From Phycisphaerales bacterium (GTDB taxonomy: Bacteria > Planctomycetota > Phycisphaerae > UBA1845 > Fen-1342), in assembly GCA_016716475.1 (NCBI GenBank), contig JADJWG010000001.1, positions 620,001-684,000 on the forward strand: a DNA stretch of 64,000 nt, read 5' to 3'. The notes under the pieces are model-generated. The model was not told where the DNA came from and made no database searches. It worked only from the letters and a program-made list of their open reading frames with translations. The translations under genes were made by a program, and so were the position numbers. How positions within the stretch are numbered: position 1 is the first letter of the stretch; every line of letters begins with the position of its first letter. Of the stretch, positions 43,266 through 51,263 are shown one piece after another.

Positions 43266-43567
43266 CGCTGAACCTCCAGAGTAACTCGGTAAAAGGGGCC
43301 TTTTCAGCCAATATCGGCCGATCCCCCCACGGGTGCGAACCTCGAAACCGTAATCTGCCTATGTCCGAGCATAGGCCCCCGCTCATGCCATGGTCAACCC
43401 GAGGTCCGAAAACGATAACGTTGCACGCACGGAACATGCTGCCATACCCACCAGAGCATGATTCTTATCAGACCAAAACAGAGCGAACCACACATGCTGC
43501 AAAGATGTTACCACGCTGCCTGACGAGTGGGCAGACGACGGGCGATCTGTATGTTTAGCTCTGCGAG
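43266..43567. other. Intergenic region with several palindromes upstream of the glycine-rich gene
   Basis: 302 bp without a gene. It holds GCCTATG-N6-CATAGGC (43357-43376, perfect 7-bp arms), the 10-bp palindrome ATCGGCCGAT (43313-43322), and AAAAGG-GG-CCTTTT (43291-43304). All are within 115 bp upstream of the TTG start at 43265, which places them in its likely control region. No clear -35/-10 pair was found. Confidence 0.5.
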
Positions 43568-44512
43568 CTATTCCGCCGCGGAAGCCGGGGGGTCGGGTAC
43601 GACGACCGGGCAGGAGAGGTCGCCCGCCCAGTCTCCGAAGGACAAGTAGTAGTTCTCTACCGGGCCGAAACCCGCTTCGACTGCTGCCAGAGCAGCCAGT
43701 GAAGCCCGCCCGCCTCCGTCGCAATGGGTGATGAGGGGCCGGCCTGGTTCGAATCCCGCAGCCGTCAGTCGATGGCGCAGCTCGGAAGGTGGGCGCAGGC
43801 AATTCCGTGCATCAAGCAATTCGGTGTGAGCGATATGCCGCGCGCCGGGCAGGTGCCCGCCGCGCGCATTCTTGCGGAGATCGTTCCCGGCAAATTCCGC
43901 CGCAGAACGGGCATCGAAGATTTGCGCAGTCAGGCCGGTAACGGCCGACTTCACCCCGGCGCGCTCCACCAGCCGTACCGGCGGGTGCTCGCTGGGCGAC
44001 GGATCGAAGGTGGTCGGCGTCGGTGCAGTGGCACCAGAGCGCAGCTCGAGTCGACCGTGCGCGATCTGTTCGGCGAGGGCTGGGTATCCGCCGTTGAGGA
44101 TCTTGACTTCGTGCGCCCCGTAAAGCTGCAGAATGAACCACAGCCGGGCGGCCTCGGTCATGCGGCCATCGTCATAGATCAGGATCGTTTCCCGCCCACT
44201 GATGCCCAGCTCGCCAAACTCGCGGTGCCAATAGTCGCGTTGGTTCAGGCCGGTGTCCTCCGTCAGACTCAGCGTCTTCCAGCGGTCCGGATCGACGGAG
44301 ACCGCACCGGGGACATGACCGAAGGCGTAGTCCTCGGCGGGCCGTACATCCAGCACGTGCAGCGTTTCACGTTGCCGTAACAGGTTGGGCACCTCAGCGG
44401 CGGAAACGACGTAGGTATGCCGTTCACCAGTGGCAGCACAGCCGGTCCCCAGCAGCAGTGCGCCCATCGAGAGAGGAATCGCGAGCCGACGTGGGGTGCA
44501 CAAGGTGAGCAT
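43568..44512 (-). CDS. Two-domain rhodanese-like sulfurtransferase, lipoprotein
   Basis: A 314-aa protein with a lipoprotein signal (LLLGTGC, lipobox Cys25) so it is probably anchored outside the inner membrane. The N-terminal rhodanese domain (about 35-155; HVLDVRPAEDYAFGHVPGAV) has IYDDGR where the catalytic Cys should be and is therefore inactive. The C-terminal domain (about 190-305; IFDARSAAEFAG, GHLPGARHI) has the active-site loop THCDGGGRAS with the catalytic Cys. This inactive-active layout is that of thiosulfate/mercaptopyruvate sulfurtransferases. The substrate cannot be read. Confidence 0.88.
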   Translation of the reverse strand: MLTLCTPRRLAIPLSMGALLLGTGCAATGERHTYVVSAAEVPNLLRQRETLHVLDVRPAEDYAFGHVPGAVSVDPDRWKTLSLTEDTGLNQRDYWHREFGELGISGRETILIYDDGRMTEAARLWFILQLYGAHEVKILNGGYPALAEQIAHGRLELRSGATAPTPTTFDPSPSEHPPVRLVERAGVKSAVTGLTAQIFDARSAAEFAGNDLRKNARGGHLPGARHIAHTELLDARNCLRPPSELRHRLTAAGFEPGRPLITHCDGGGRASLAALAAVEAGFGPVENYYLSFGDWAGDLSCPVVVPDPPASAAE

Positions 44513-44562
44513 GGGCCTGGAGCTCCTGAGATTGGAAGATGGAATAGGCGGGAGCTCGGTCC

Positions 44563-45753
44563 CTAGCGCCCGCGCGCCTCTTCGAAAGCGGCTCGCAACG
44601 GTGCGATTCCGCGTTCGATCGTAGCGCGATCGACGCAGAAGCTCAGGCGCATATGCCCGGGGCGGCCGAAACCGCTCCCCGGCGTGGCAAGGACCTTGTG
44701 GCGCAGCAGCAGGTCGATGAAGGCACGGTCATCGGCCAGCGGGGTGCGCGGGAAGGCATAAAGCGCCCCGCGGGGCTGGACAAGCTCGTAGCCGATCGCA
44801 CGCAAGCCGTCGCAGAGCAGATCGCGGTTCGTACGGTAGAAGGCCACGTCGCAGCGGGCTCCCGCGCAGCGCGCGATGACCCGCTGCATGAAGGCGGGAC
44901 AGTTCACGAAACCAAGCGTGCGATTCAGCGTGGTGCAGGCCCCGAGCAGCAACCCGCGGTCGGGAACCTCCGCCGGCAGGGCGATGTAGCCGGCCCGCTC
45001 ACCGGCAATACTGAGATCCTTCGAATAGCTGGAGATCAGGATCGTGCGATGATACCGGCCGACAGAGCTGGGACAGCGCTCTTCATCGAAGACGATGCGG
45101 CGGTACGGTTCGTCGAGCAGCAGGTAGATGGGGCGCGCCGGGCTGTCGATCCCGCGGAGCCAGTCGGCCAGCGCATCGCAAGCGGGCTGCGTGTAGACCG
45201 CGCCCGTTGGATTGTTCGGCGAGTTGACCAGCACCGCGCGGGTACGCGGTGTGACCGCCGCGCGCAGGGCCGCGAGATCGGGCTGAAACTCGACGTCGGT
45301 CTGTACGGGCACAACCGTAGCGTGGGCGTGCTCGATGTAGAAACGGTACTCGGGGAAGTACGGCGCGAGGACGATGACCTCGTCACCCGGATCGCAGATC
45401 GCATGCAGGAACACATTCAGACCGCCGGCCGCACCGCTGGTCAGAATGACGGCCTCGGGTTCCATCGGCAAGTCATATTCACTCCGGACATATCCTGCGA
45501 CGGCCGCACGGGCCTCGTCGAAGCCGGCGTTCGGCATGTAGCGGTGGCGAGCGGGTTCGTACTCGGCCGCAACGGCGCGAACCGCGTCGAAAAATGCTGC
45601 CGGTGGCGTGGCATTGGGGTTGCCGAGGGAAAAGTCGAAGACGTTCTCGGCACCGTACTGGGCCTTGAGTTTACGGCCGACTTCGAACATCTCACGGATG
45701 AAGGATGCGGCACGCATGTCGGCCGCAATTTTGCGGGCTATGGCCGTGGACAT
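44563..45753 (-). CDS. PLP-dependent aminotransferase, class I
   Basis: A 396-aa fold-type I aminotransferase of the AspC-like group. Visible features are FDFSLGNPNATPP, MPNAGFDEARAAVAGYV, SGAAGGLNVFLHAI, LAPYFPEYRFYIEH, VNSPNNPTGAVY, LLLDEPYRRIVF, the PLP Lys245 in SSYSKDLSIAGERAGY and GSGFGRPGHMRLSFC with the carboxylate-binding Arg. GGAGG lies five bases before the ATG. The amino donor and the keto acid cannot be deduced. The gene is downstream of a membrane-bound hydrolase and upstream of the rhodanese, all on the minus strand. Confidence 0.92.
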   Translation of the reverse strand: MSTAIARKIAADMRAASFIREMFEVGRKLKAQYGAENVFDFSLGNPNATPPAAFFDAVRAVAAEYEPARHRYMPNAGFDEARAAVAGYVRSEYDLPMEPEAVILTSGAAGGLNVFLHAICDPGDEVIVLAPYFPEYRFYIEHAHATVVPVQTDVEFQPDLAALRAAVTPRTRAVLVNSPNNPTGAVYTQPACDALADWLRGIDSPARPIYLLLDEPYRRIVFDEERCPSSVGRYHRTILISSYSKDLSIAGERAGYIALPAEVPDRGLLLGACTTLNRTLGFVNCPAFMQRVIARCAGARCDVAFYRTNRDLLCDGLRAIGYELVQPRGALYAFPRTPLADDRAFIDLLLRHKVLATPGSGFGRPGHMRLSFCVDRATIERGIAPLRAAFEEARGR

Positions 45754-45828
45754 CTGGACCTCCGGGATCGCCCGGCATTGTAGCAGGCCAAGTACGGGCT
45801 GCACGCTGCGGGGGAGTCCGCGGACCCG

Positions 45829-46905
45829 CTAGGGGGGAAAGTCCAGCGTGAAACTCGCGAAATCGCGCGGCGGAAAGAGGCCGTAGCGGGCATCCAGCAG
45901 GTAGACGCGCTGACCGGACTCGTGCCGTGCAACGCGCGCGACCGGATGCCGAGCGAAGCGGCGCCACGCCGCATACGCCCGCGGGTCCACCAGCGCCCGC
46001 ACGCGCGGGTCCTCACGCCCATGAGGCAGGCGCACCAGCCCACCCGGCGGCTCGAACGGTGTCACCGGGTGTCGATAGATCGCTGCATCCGTCTCGACGA
46101 TGATCTCCCAGCGAAAGGGGTTCGCGGGTTGCGGGCTACGGGTGAATCCGCGCACCGATTCGCCCGCGGGAATCTGCGCCGCCAGGACGGGCTGACTCTG
46201 GTGCCAGGCCGCCGTGCCCGACCAAGCCAGCAGACCGACATGCCCAGCACAGAGCACGAATGCGGACGTCACGACGAGGTCGCCGTGGCGGCGGCCGAAT
46301 CCCGCGTGGCGACCCACCGCGAACAACACCATGCCGAGCAGCCACACCCACGGTAGTACCGGCACCGTCATCGGCTCCGTCCACCACAGCAGCACGGTCA
46401 GAGCAGCGCCGAGCGCGGCGAGCACCCAGCCCCCCCCACGGCTGCGTGGCCCCGCCAGGCACGTCGCGCCAAACAGCAGCAACCAGATCCACGGATCGAT
46501 GATGAAGACGAGATCGCCGTGATACCACGTCTCATCGAAGGGCAGCCATGGCCGGATGCCATAGGTATTCATCCAGTCCAATAGGGGGTGCGAGCCCACG
46601 GCCAGCGCCGTCCCGAGCAGCAGCGGACGGAGCCGGCTGGGCGGCCCCCTACCGGGGAAACGCCGGCTGAGCGCGTGCAGCAGCATGGCCCACAGCGGGA
46701 TGAGCACCGCGACTCCGAGTAGGGCGTGCGTAATGCTGCGGTGCTGAATCATGTTGGTTGGCTTGTCAGCGAATGCGAGAACAAGGTTCTCGAAGTCCGG
46801 CAGGTTGGCACCCAGCACGAGCCCGAGCGGCGCGCAGCGGGCCGCGCGGCCAAGGCGGGTCTTGGCGAGGGCCGCGCCCACCAGCGTATGCGTCAGGGAA
46901 TCCAT
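45829..46905 (-). CDS. YdjM-type membrane-bound metal-dependent hydrolase (DUF457-like)
   Basis: A 358-aa membrane protein. The N-terminus MDSLTHTLVGAALAKT and then ANLPDFENL, HRSITHALLG and VGSHPLLDWMNTYG are the conserved His/Asp motifs of the LexA-regulated/YdjM membrane hydrolase family. About five to six hydrophobic segments lie in residues 55-230, followed by a soluble C-terminal region of about 130 residues that is longer than in short YdjM proteins. The biochemical role of the family is not known with certainty. It is divergent from the MBL gene with only 40 bp between starts. Confidence 0.85.
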   Translation of the reverse strand: MDSLTHTLVGAALAKTRLGRAARCAPLGLVLGANLPDFENLVLAFADKPTNMIQHRSITHALLGVAVLIPLWAMLLHALSRRFPGRGPPSRLRPLLLGTALAVGSHPLLDWMNTYGIRPWLPFDETWYHGDLVFIIDPWIWLLLFGATCLAGPRSRGGGWVLAALGAALTVLLWWTEPMTVPVLPWVWLLGMVLFAVGRHAGFGRRHGDLVVTSAFVLCAGHVGLLAWSGTAAWHQSQPVLAAQIPAGESVRGFTRSPQPANPFRWEIIVETDAAIYRHPVTPFEPPGGLVRLPHGREDPRVRALVDPRAYAAWRRFARHPVARVARHESGQRVYLLDARYGLFPPRDFASFTLDFPP

Positions 46906-46932
46906 CGGCGGATTGTATGAGGGTCACGCCGC

Positions 46933-46938
46933 TATACT
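46933..46938 (+). promoter_or_regulatory. -10-like element abutting the MBL gene start
   Basis: TATACT eight bases before the ATG at 46946. A transcript from this -10 would start at or next to the ATG, giving a leaderless mRNA. No good -35 is seen and no clear ribosome-binding site precedes the ATG, which is consistent with a leaderless message. Confidence 0.35.
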
Positions 46939-46945
46939 GAGCAGC

Positions 46946-47704
46946 ATGGTGACCTGCTCCCTCCAATCAGGATCGTGCGGCAACGCCACGTACGTCGAGG
47001 CGTGCGGCGTTCGCCTGCTCTTTGACGCGGGGGTGAGCGCCTTGCAGGTCCGGCAACGTCTCGCCGTACACGGGCACGATGCGCGGCGGCTGGATGCTTT
47101 GATCCTGTCTCACCGGCACCAGGACCACATCCGCGGCGCGGGGGTTTGCCATCGCCTGCTGAACGTCCCGCTCTACGCCACGCCCGCCACCGAGCACGCG
47201 CTGCGACCGACGGCCGGCAAGCTGCGTGACGTACGCAGCTTTACGGCCGGGTCCACGCTGGACTTCGGCGCGGTACGGGTGCATACGCTGCCGACGCCGC
47301 ACGATGCCGCAGAAAGCGTCGCGTTCATCATTGAAGCCGAGGGCAAGCGGCTCGGCATTCTCACCGACCTCGGCCACGTCTTCCCAGCGCTGCGGTCCGT
47401 GATCCCGACACTCGACGCGGCTTACCTCGAAAGCAACTACGACGAGGACATGCTGGCCCACGGCCCTTATCCCGAATCATTGAAAGAGCGCATCCGGGGA
47501 CGCGGCGGGCACATCTCCAACGCGGAGTCGGCGGAGGTGTTGCGCGGCGCGCTCTTCCAACCGCAGTGGGTGATGCTGGCGCACCTGAGCGCCGAGAACA
47601 ATACCCCCGCGACGGCACTGCGGACCCATCGAACCGCCCTCGGGGCCGAGTTTCCACTGCACGTGGCGAGCCGCACGACCGTATCACCACTGCTCGCGGT
47701 CTGA
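46946..47704 (+). CDS. MBL-fold metallohydrolase (YycJ/WalJ-like)
   Basis: A 252-aa metallo-beta-lactamase fold protein. Metal-binding motif SHRHQDH near residues 53-59, DLGHV and HISNAESAEVL, with VMLAHLSAENNTP close to the C-terminus, match the YycJ subfamily, members of which are double-stranded DNA exonucleases or related hydrolases. The N-terminus CSLQSGSCGNATYVE is typical (SGSxGN). It shares a 40-bp divergent spacer with the YdjM-type gene. Confidence 0.9.
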   Translation: MVTCSLQSGSCGNATYVEACGVRLLFDAGVSALQVRQRLAVHGHDARRLDALILSHRHQDHIRGAGVCHRLLNVPLYATPATEHALRPTAGKLRDVRSFTAGSTLDFGAVRVHTLPTPHDAAESVAFIIEAEGKRLGILTDLGHVFPALRSVIPTLDAAYLESNYDEDMLAHGPYPESLKERIRGRGGHISNAESAEVLRGALFQPQWVMLAHLSAENNTPATALRTHRTALGAEFPLHVASRTTVSPLLAV

Positions 47705-47799
47705 GGGCACGGGAACACCAGTCGTGGTAAGATCATGACATGGGGAGCACGCCGCAGTGGCGGCGGTGGGTGGTGCGTCGGGAGAACGGAGTTCGACAC

Positions 47800-48459
47800 A
47801 TGCTTCCTCACGTGATCGTACACGTCGCAGTGAGCGTGGACGGCCGCACGGTGGGATTCAACCCGAACCTCGAGCTCTACTATGGCATTGCCAGCGCCTT
47901 CGGGGAGGATGCGACGCTGACCGGCGCGGATACGTTGCTGGCGGCAGAACTGGACGCCGTTACCGCCGAGACAGATGACTCACCGGCCGACACGAAGCAA
48001 TCCGAGCGGCCACTGCTGGTCGTGACCGACAGCGGCGGACGCGTGACGTCTTGGGCGGCGCTTGTTGCGGCGCCTTTCTGGCGCGGGGTCGTGGTGCTGC
48101 ATTCCGAGCGTACGCCCGCGGCTGCACGGGCGGCGGCCGAGGCCGCCGGGGTCGTCGTCTGGACCGTAGGACAGGCGCACGTGGACCTGGCGGCGGCGCT
48201 GGTGTTTCTGCATCAGCGTCACGGGATCCGGCGTGTGCGGGTGGATAGCGGTGGGGCCCTCAGTGGAGCGTTGTTGCGGGCCGGCCTGGTGGACGAGTTG
48301 AGCGTCCTGGTGCATCCGGAGATTGTCGGGGGCACCTCGGCCCACACTTTCTTTTACGAGACAACCACGGCAGCGGCGGCGCGCCCGTTACGGTTGGAGC
48401 TGGTCCAGAAGCTTGGCGGGGGAGTGGTGTGGCTGCGGTATGAGCTCGATCCCGGCTAA
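47800..48459 (+). CDS. RibD C-terminal-domain-like reductase (dihydrofolate-reductase fold)
   Basis: A 219-aa protein with the RibD_C/DHFR-like fold: VIVHVAVSVDGRTVG at the N-terminus, ATLTGADTLLA, RVRVDSGGALSGALLRAGLVDELSVLVHPEIVGG. In riboflavin biosynthesis such domains reduce a pyrimidinone ribose phosphate with NADPH, but many stand-alone members have other substrates. There is no deaminase domain and no other rib gene nearby, so the role is open. GGAG precedes the ATG by eight bases. Confidence 0.87.
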   Translation: MLPHVIVHVAVSVDGRTVGFNPNLELYYGIASAFGEDATLTGADTLLAAELDAVTAETDDSPADTKQSERPLLVVTDSGGRVTSWAALVAAPFWRGVVVLHSERTPAAARAAAEAAGVVVWTVGQAHVDLAAALVFLHQRHGIRRVRVDSGGALSGALLRAGLVDELSVLVHPEIVGGTSAHTFFYETTTAAAARPLRLELVQKLGGGVVWLRYELDPG

Positions 48460-48503
48460 GTTGCTCCGAGACAACATCGCACAAGCAGGGCGGCGCGCTG
48501 CGA

Positions 48504-49718
48504 TTAGTCGTACAACAGGAACTTCGCCCGCCGCGGTGCGAAGTCGTCGAGGTCGCGCTGCCACAATGTCGTGTAGGGCGGCCGGGTCCCGGGCTCAAGC
48601 ACCTTCGCCAGCAGCTCCTTCTGGAAGAGCAACCGATCAACCGCCTGCACCTCGAACTTATCCCCGTACAGGTCATGCAGCACACGTACGATTGTCAGCC
48701 CGGTCTCGAGTGGGTCGAACGCCTCGCGATCGGTCAGCAGCACCTGCACGCCACCGCATTCCTGGTGCGCGAATTTGCTGCTGATCGGCGTGAAGCGGAA
48801 CGGCACGAAACGTACGCCTTTCAGACCTACCCCGTTCAGCTTCGCGGCCAGTGGTCGGCCTTCCATCCACGGGGCCCCGAAGCGTTCGAAAGGCGTGTCC
48901 GTGCCACGGCCGACGGAGACATTGCATGCTTCAATGAGCCCGATGGCCGGGTAGAGCGCGGCCTGCGTCAGCGAGCGCATGTTGGGTGAGGGGTTGATCC
49001 AGGGCTGGAGCGTCTCATCGAACCACATGCTGCGGCGCCAGCCCTCGAGCGGCACGATGTGCAGGTCGAGCCCCAGTTCGCGCTCGGCATCGAACAGCTT
49101 CGCGAGTTCACCTACCGTCATACCGTGGACCAGCGGGATGCGGTGGTAGGCCGTGAAAAGATCCAGTCGATCGTTGTAGGGGCCATAAACGTGCACCCCG
49201 GTGATCGGGTTCGGCCGATCGAGCACGACGAAGCGGAGGTCGTGCCGGGCGGTTTCCTCCATGGCGAAGCCCATCGTCGCGATGTAGGTGTAGAAGCGAG
49301 CGCCGATGTCCTGGATGTCGAAGACCAGCGTATCGATTCCGGCGAGCATCTCCGGTGTTGGCCGGTACGTATCGCCGTAGAGACTGTACACCTTCAGGCC
49401 GGTCAGGGGATCCTGGCTGTCACCGACCTTCTCATCCAGCACACCCTTGAGGCCGTGCTCGGGACTGAAGAGCTTCAAGAGTTCCACGTCGGGCGCGGCT
49501 TTCAGCAGTTCGATCGTCGAGCGACCGTGACGGTCAACCCCGGTGTGATTGGTGATGAGCCCGACCTTCCGACCCGCGAGCGGACGAAAACCGTCGCGCG
49601 CCAGGACATCAATGCCATTCAGCACACCGGCGGTCTCAGGGGTCGCATCGTCCTGAGTGCGGCCGGTGGAAACCAGCGCCAACACCGCCACGATCGGAAA
49701 CAGGGTGCGAATGCACAT
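48504..49718 (-). CDS. DUF1343/NamZ-like exo-N-acetylmuramidase (GH171), exported
   Basis: A 404-aa protein with a signal peptide (LFPIVAVLALVSTGRTQ). Family segments are GRKVGLITNHTGVDRHG, LFSPEHGLKGVLD, VYSLYGDTYRPT, FDIQDIGARFYTYI, VLDRPNPI, LVHGMTVGELAKLF, WFDETLQPWINPSPN and GRGTDTPFERFGAPW. Characterised relatives release MurNAc from the non-reducing end of peptidoglycan fragments, so a role in wall turnover or recycling is likely. GGAGG lies upstream of the ATG. It is divergent from the Tat-exported oxidoreductase. Confidence 0.92.
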   Translation of the reverse strand: MCIRTLFPIVAVLALVSTGRTQDDATPETAGVLNGIDVLARDGFRPLAGRKVGLITNHTGVDRHGRSTIELLKAAPDVELLKLFSPEHGLKGVLDEKVGDSQDPLTGLKVYSLYGDTYRPTPEMLAGIDTLVFDIQDIGARFYTYIATMGFAMEETARHDLRFVVLDRPNPITGVHVYGPYNDRLDLFTAYHRIPLVHGMTVGELAKLFDAERELGLDLHIVPLEGWRRSMWFDETLQPWINPSPNMRSLTQAALYPAIGLIEACNVSVGRGTDTPFERFGAPWMEGRPLAAKLNGVGLKGVRFVPFRFTPISSKFAHQECGGVQVLLTDREAFDPLETGLTIVRVLHDLYGDKFEVQAVDRLLFQKELLAKVLEPGTRPPYTTLWQRDLDDFAPRRAKFLLYD

Positions 49719-49856
49719 GGTTTGTGATCCTCCGCTGCGCATTGTAAGGCGGACGGCGGCCCGGCGAAACGTGTCCGCGGGGCCGCGTACGTCGCGTGGG
49801 TATGCGGTTGACGGCCGCGGTGAAATGCGACACGCTGCGCCGCACGGAGCCATCTC

Positions 49857-51227
49857 ATGACCGGTCGACCTGCGCCTCCGCACGACGCCACCCGTGTCAG
49901 CCGCCGCAGCTTTCTGCGCACCACGGGTGTGGCCGGCGCGGCGTGGGCGACCTTCCACATCGTTCCCGCCACGGTGCTCGGGAACTCCGCGGGCACACCA
50001 CCGTCCGAACGCATCACGCTCGGCATCATCGGCGTGAAGAAGATGGGGCGCGGGCACGTGCAGACGTTGCTTGGCCGCTCCGATGTGCAACTCGTCGCCG
50101 TGTGCGATGTCGATACCGAGGCCCGCACGGTTGCCCGGCAAACCGTCAACCAGCACTACGCCGAACAGCGACGCAGCGGCACGTACGCCGACTGTGCGGC
50201 CTACAACGAGTACGAGCAGCTCCTGGCGCGGCCGGACATCGACGCGGTCCTCATCGCTACACCGGACCACTGGCACGCGATCATGACAATCGCCGCTTGC
50301 CGCGCGGGCAAGGATGTCTACTGCGAGAAACCGCTCACGCTGACGATCGGCGAGGGCCGAGCCGTGGTCGCGGCGGCGCAGCGGTACGGCCGCATCGTGC
50401 AGACCGGCAGTCAGCAGCGCTCGAGTGCCGAGTTTCGCCGGGCGTGTGAGCTGGTGCGCAGCGGCCTGCTCGGCACCGTGCGGCGCGTCCACGTCGAGGT
50501 CGGACCGTGCTCGCGCGCGGAGGTGCTGCCCACGCAGCCGACACCGCCCGGCCTGGACTATGACCGCTGGCTAGGCCCCGCCCCGTGGGCGCCGTTTCAC
50601 AAGCTGCGCTGCGGCTCCAATTTCGATGACGGCTGGCGGCGGCTGCGTGACTATTCCGGCGGCAAGATGACGGACTGGGGGGCACACCACTTCGACATCG
50701 TGCAGTGGGCGCTCGCCATGGACGCGAGTGGTCCGCTCGAAATTGTCCCGCCGCCCGGACCGTATGACTGGTCACGGCTCCCGCGCATCATCGAAGGCAC
50801 GGGTGCGTCCGAGTTCGACCCGACGCGCGGGCTGACCTACCACTATCCCGGTGGGGTCGAGGTCATCAAGGATGGTCGGCGCGGCATCCTCTTCGACGGA
50901 ACGGAGGGCCGCCTCGAGGTGGACCGCGGACACTTGCAGACCTGGCCCGCGTCGTTGCGGAATTACCGCCTGCGAGCCACCGATGCGCAGCTTCCGCAGA
51001 GCGACAATCATCACTCCGACTGGCTCGCCTGTCTCCGTACCCGGCGGCAACCCATCGCCACCGCGGAGATCGGTCACCGCTCCGCAACCGTTTGCCACCT
51101 CGGCAACATCGCGCTGTGGCTCGGTCGACCTTTGCGCTGGGACCCGGTCCGCGAACGGATCATCGGAGATGAAGGGGCCAGCCGCTGGCTCGAGCGGCCG
51201 CGGCGGGCCCCCTATCACGCGTTGTAG
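49857..51227 (+). CDS. Tat-exported Gfo/Idh/MocA family oxidoreductase
   Basis: A 456-aa protein with a twin-arginine signal (VSRRSFLRTTGVAGAAWA, residues about 13-30), so it is folded and cofactor-loaded before export. The Rossmann part starts ITLGIIGVKKMGRGHV, with LVAVCDVD and VLIATPDHWHAIM; the catalytic region has YCEKPLTLTIGEGRAVV and QTGSQQRSS. GGKMTDWGAHHFDIVQWAL is typical of planctomycete members. Such enzymes oxidise sugars with a bound NAD(P). The DUF1080 gene follows 36 bp later, suggesting one pathway. Confidence 0.93.
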   Translation: MTGRPAPPHDATRVSRRSFLRTTGVAGAAWATFHIVPATVLGNSAGTPPSERITLGIIGVKKMGRGHVQTLLGRSDVQLVAVCDVDTEARTVARQTVNQHYAEQRRSGTYADCAAYNEYEQLLARPDIDAVLIATPDHWHAIMTIAACRAGKDVYCEKPLTLTIGEGRAVVAAAQRYGRIVQTGSQQRSSAEFRRACELVRSGLLGTVRRVHVEVGPCSRAEVLPTQPTPPGLDYDRWLGPAPWAPFHKLRCGSNFDDGWRRLRDYSGGKMTDWGAHHFDIVQWALAMDASGPLEIVPPPGPYDWSRLPRIIEGTGASEFDPTRGLTYHYPGGVEVIKDGRRGILFDGTEGRLEVDRGHLQTWPASLRNYRLRATDAQLPQSDNHHSDWLACLRTRRQPIATAEIGHRSATVCHLGNIALWLGRPLRWDPVRERIIGDEGASRWLERPRRAPYHAL

Positions 51228-51263
51228 GTGCATGCAGCGCGCTTGCCTGGAAGGTGGCGCTTG

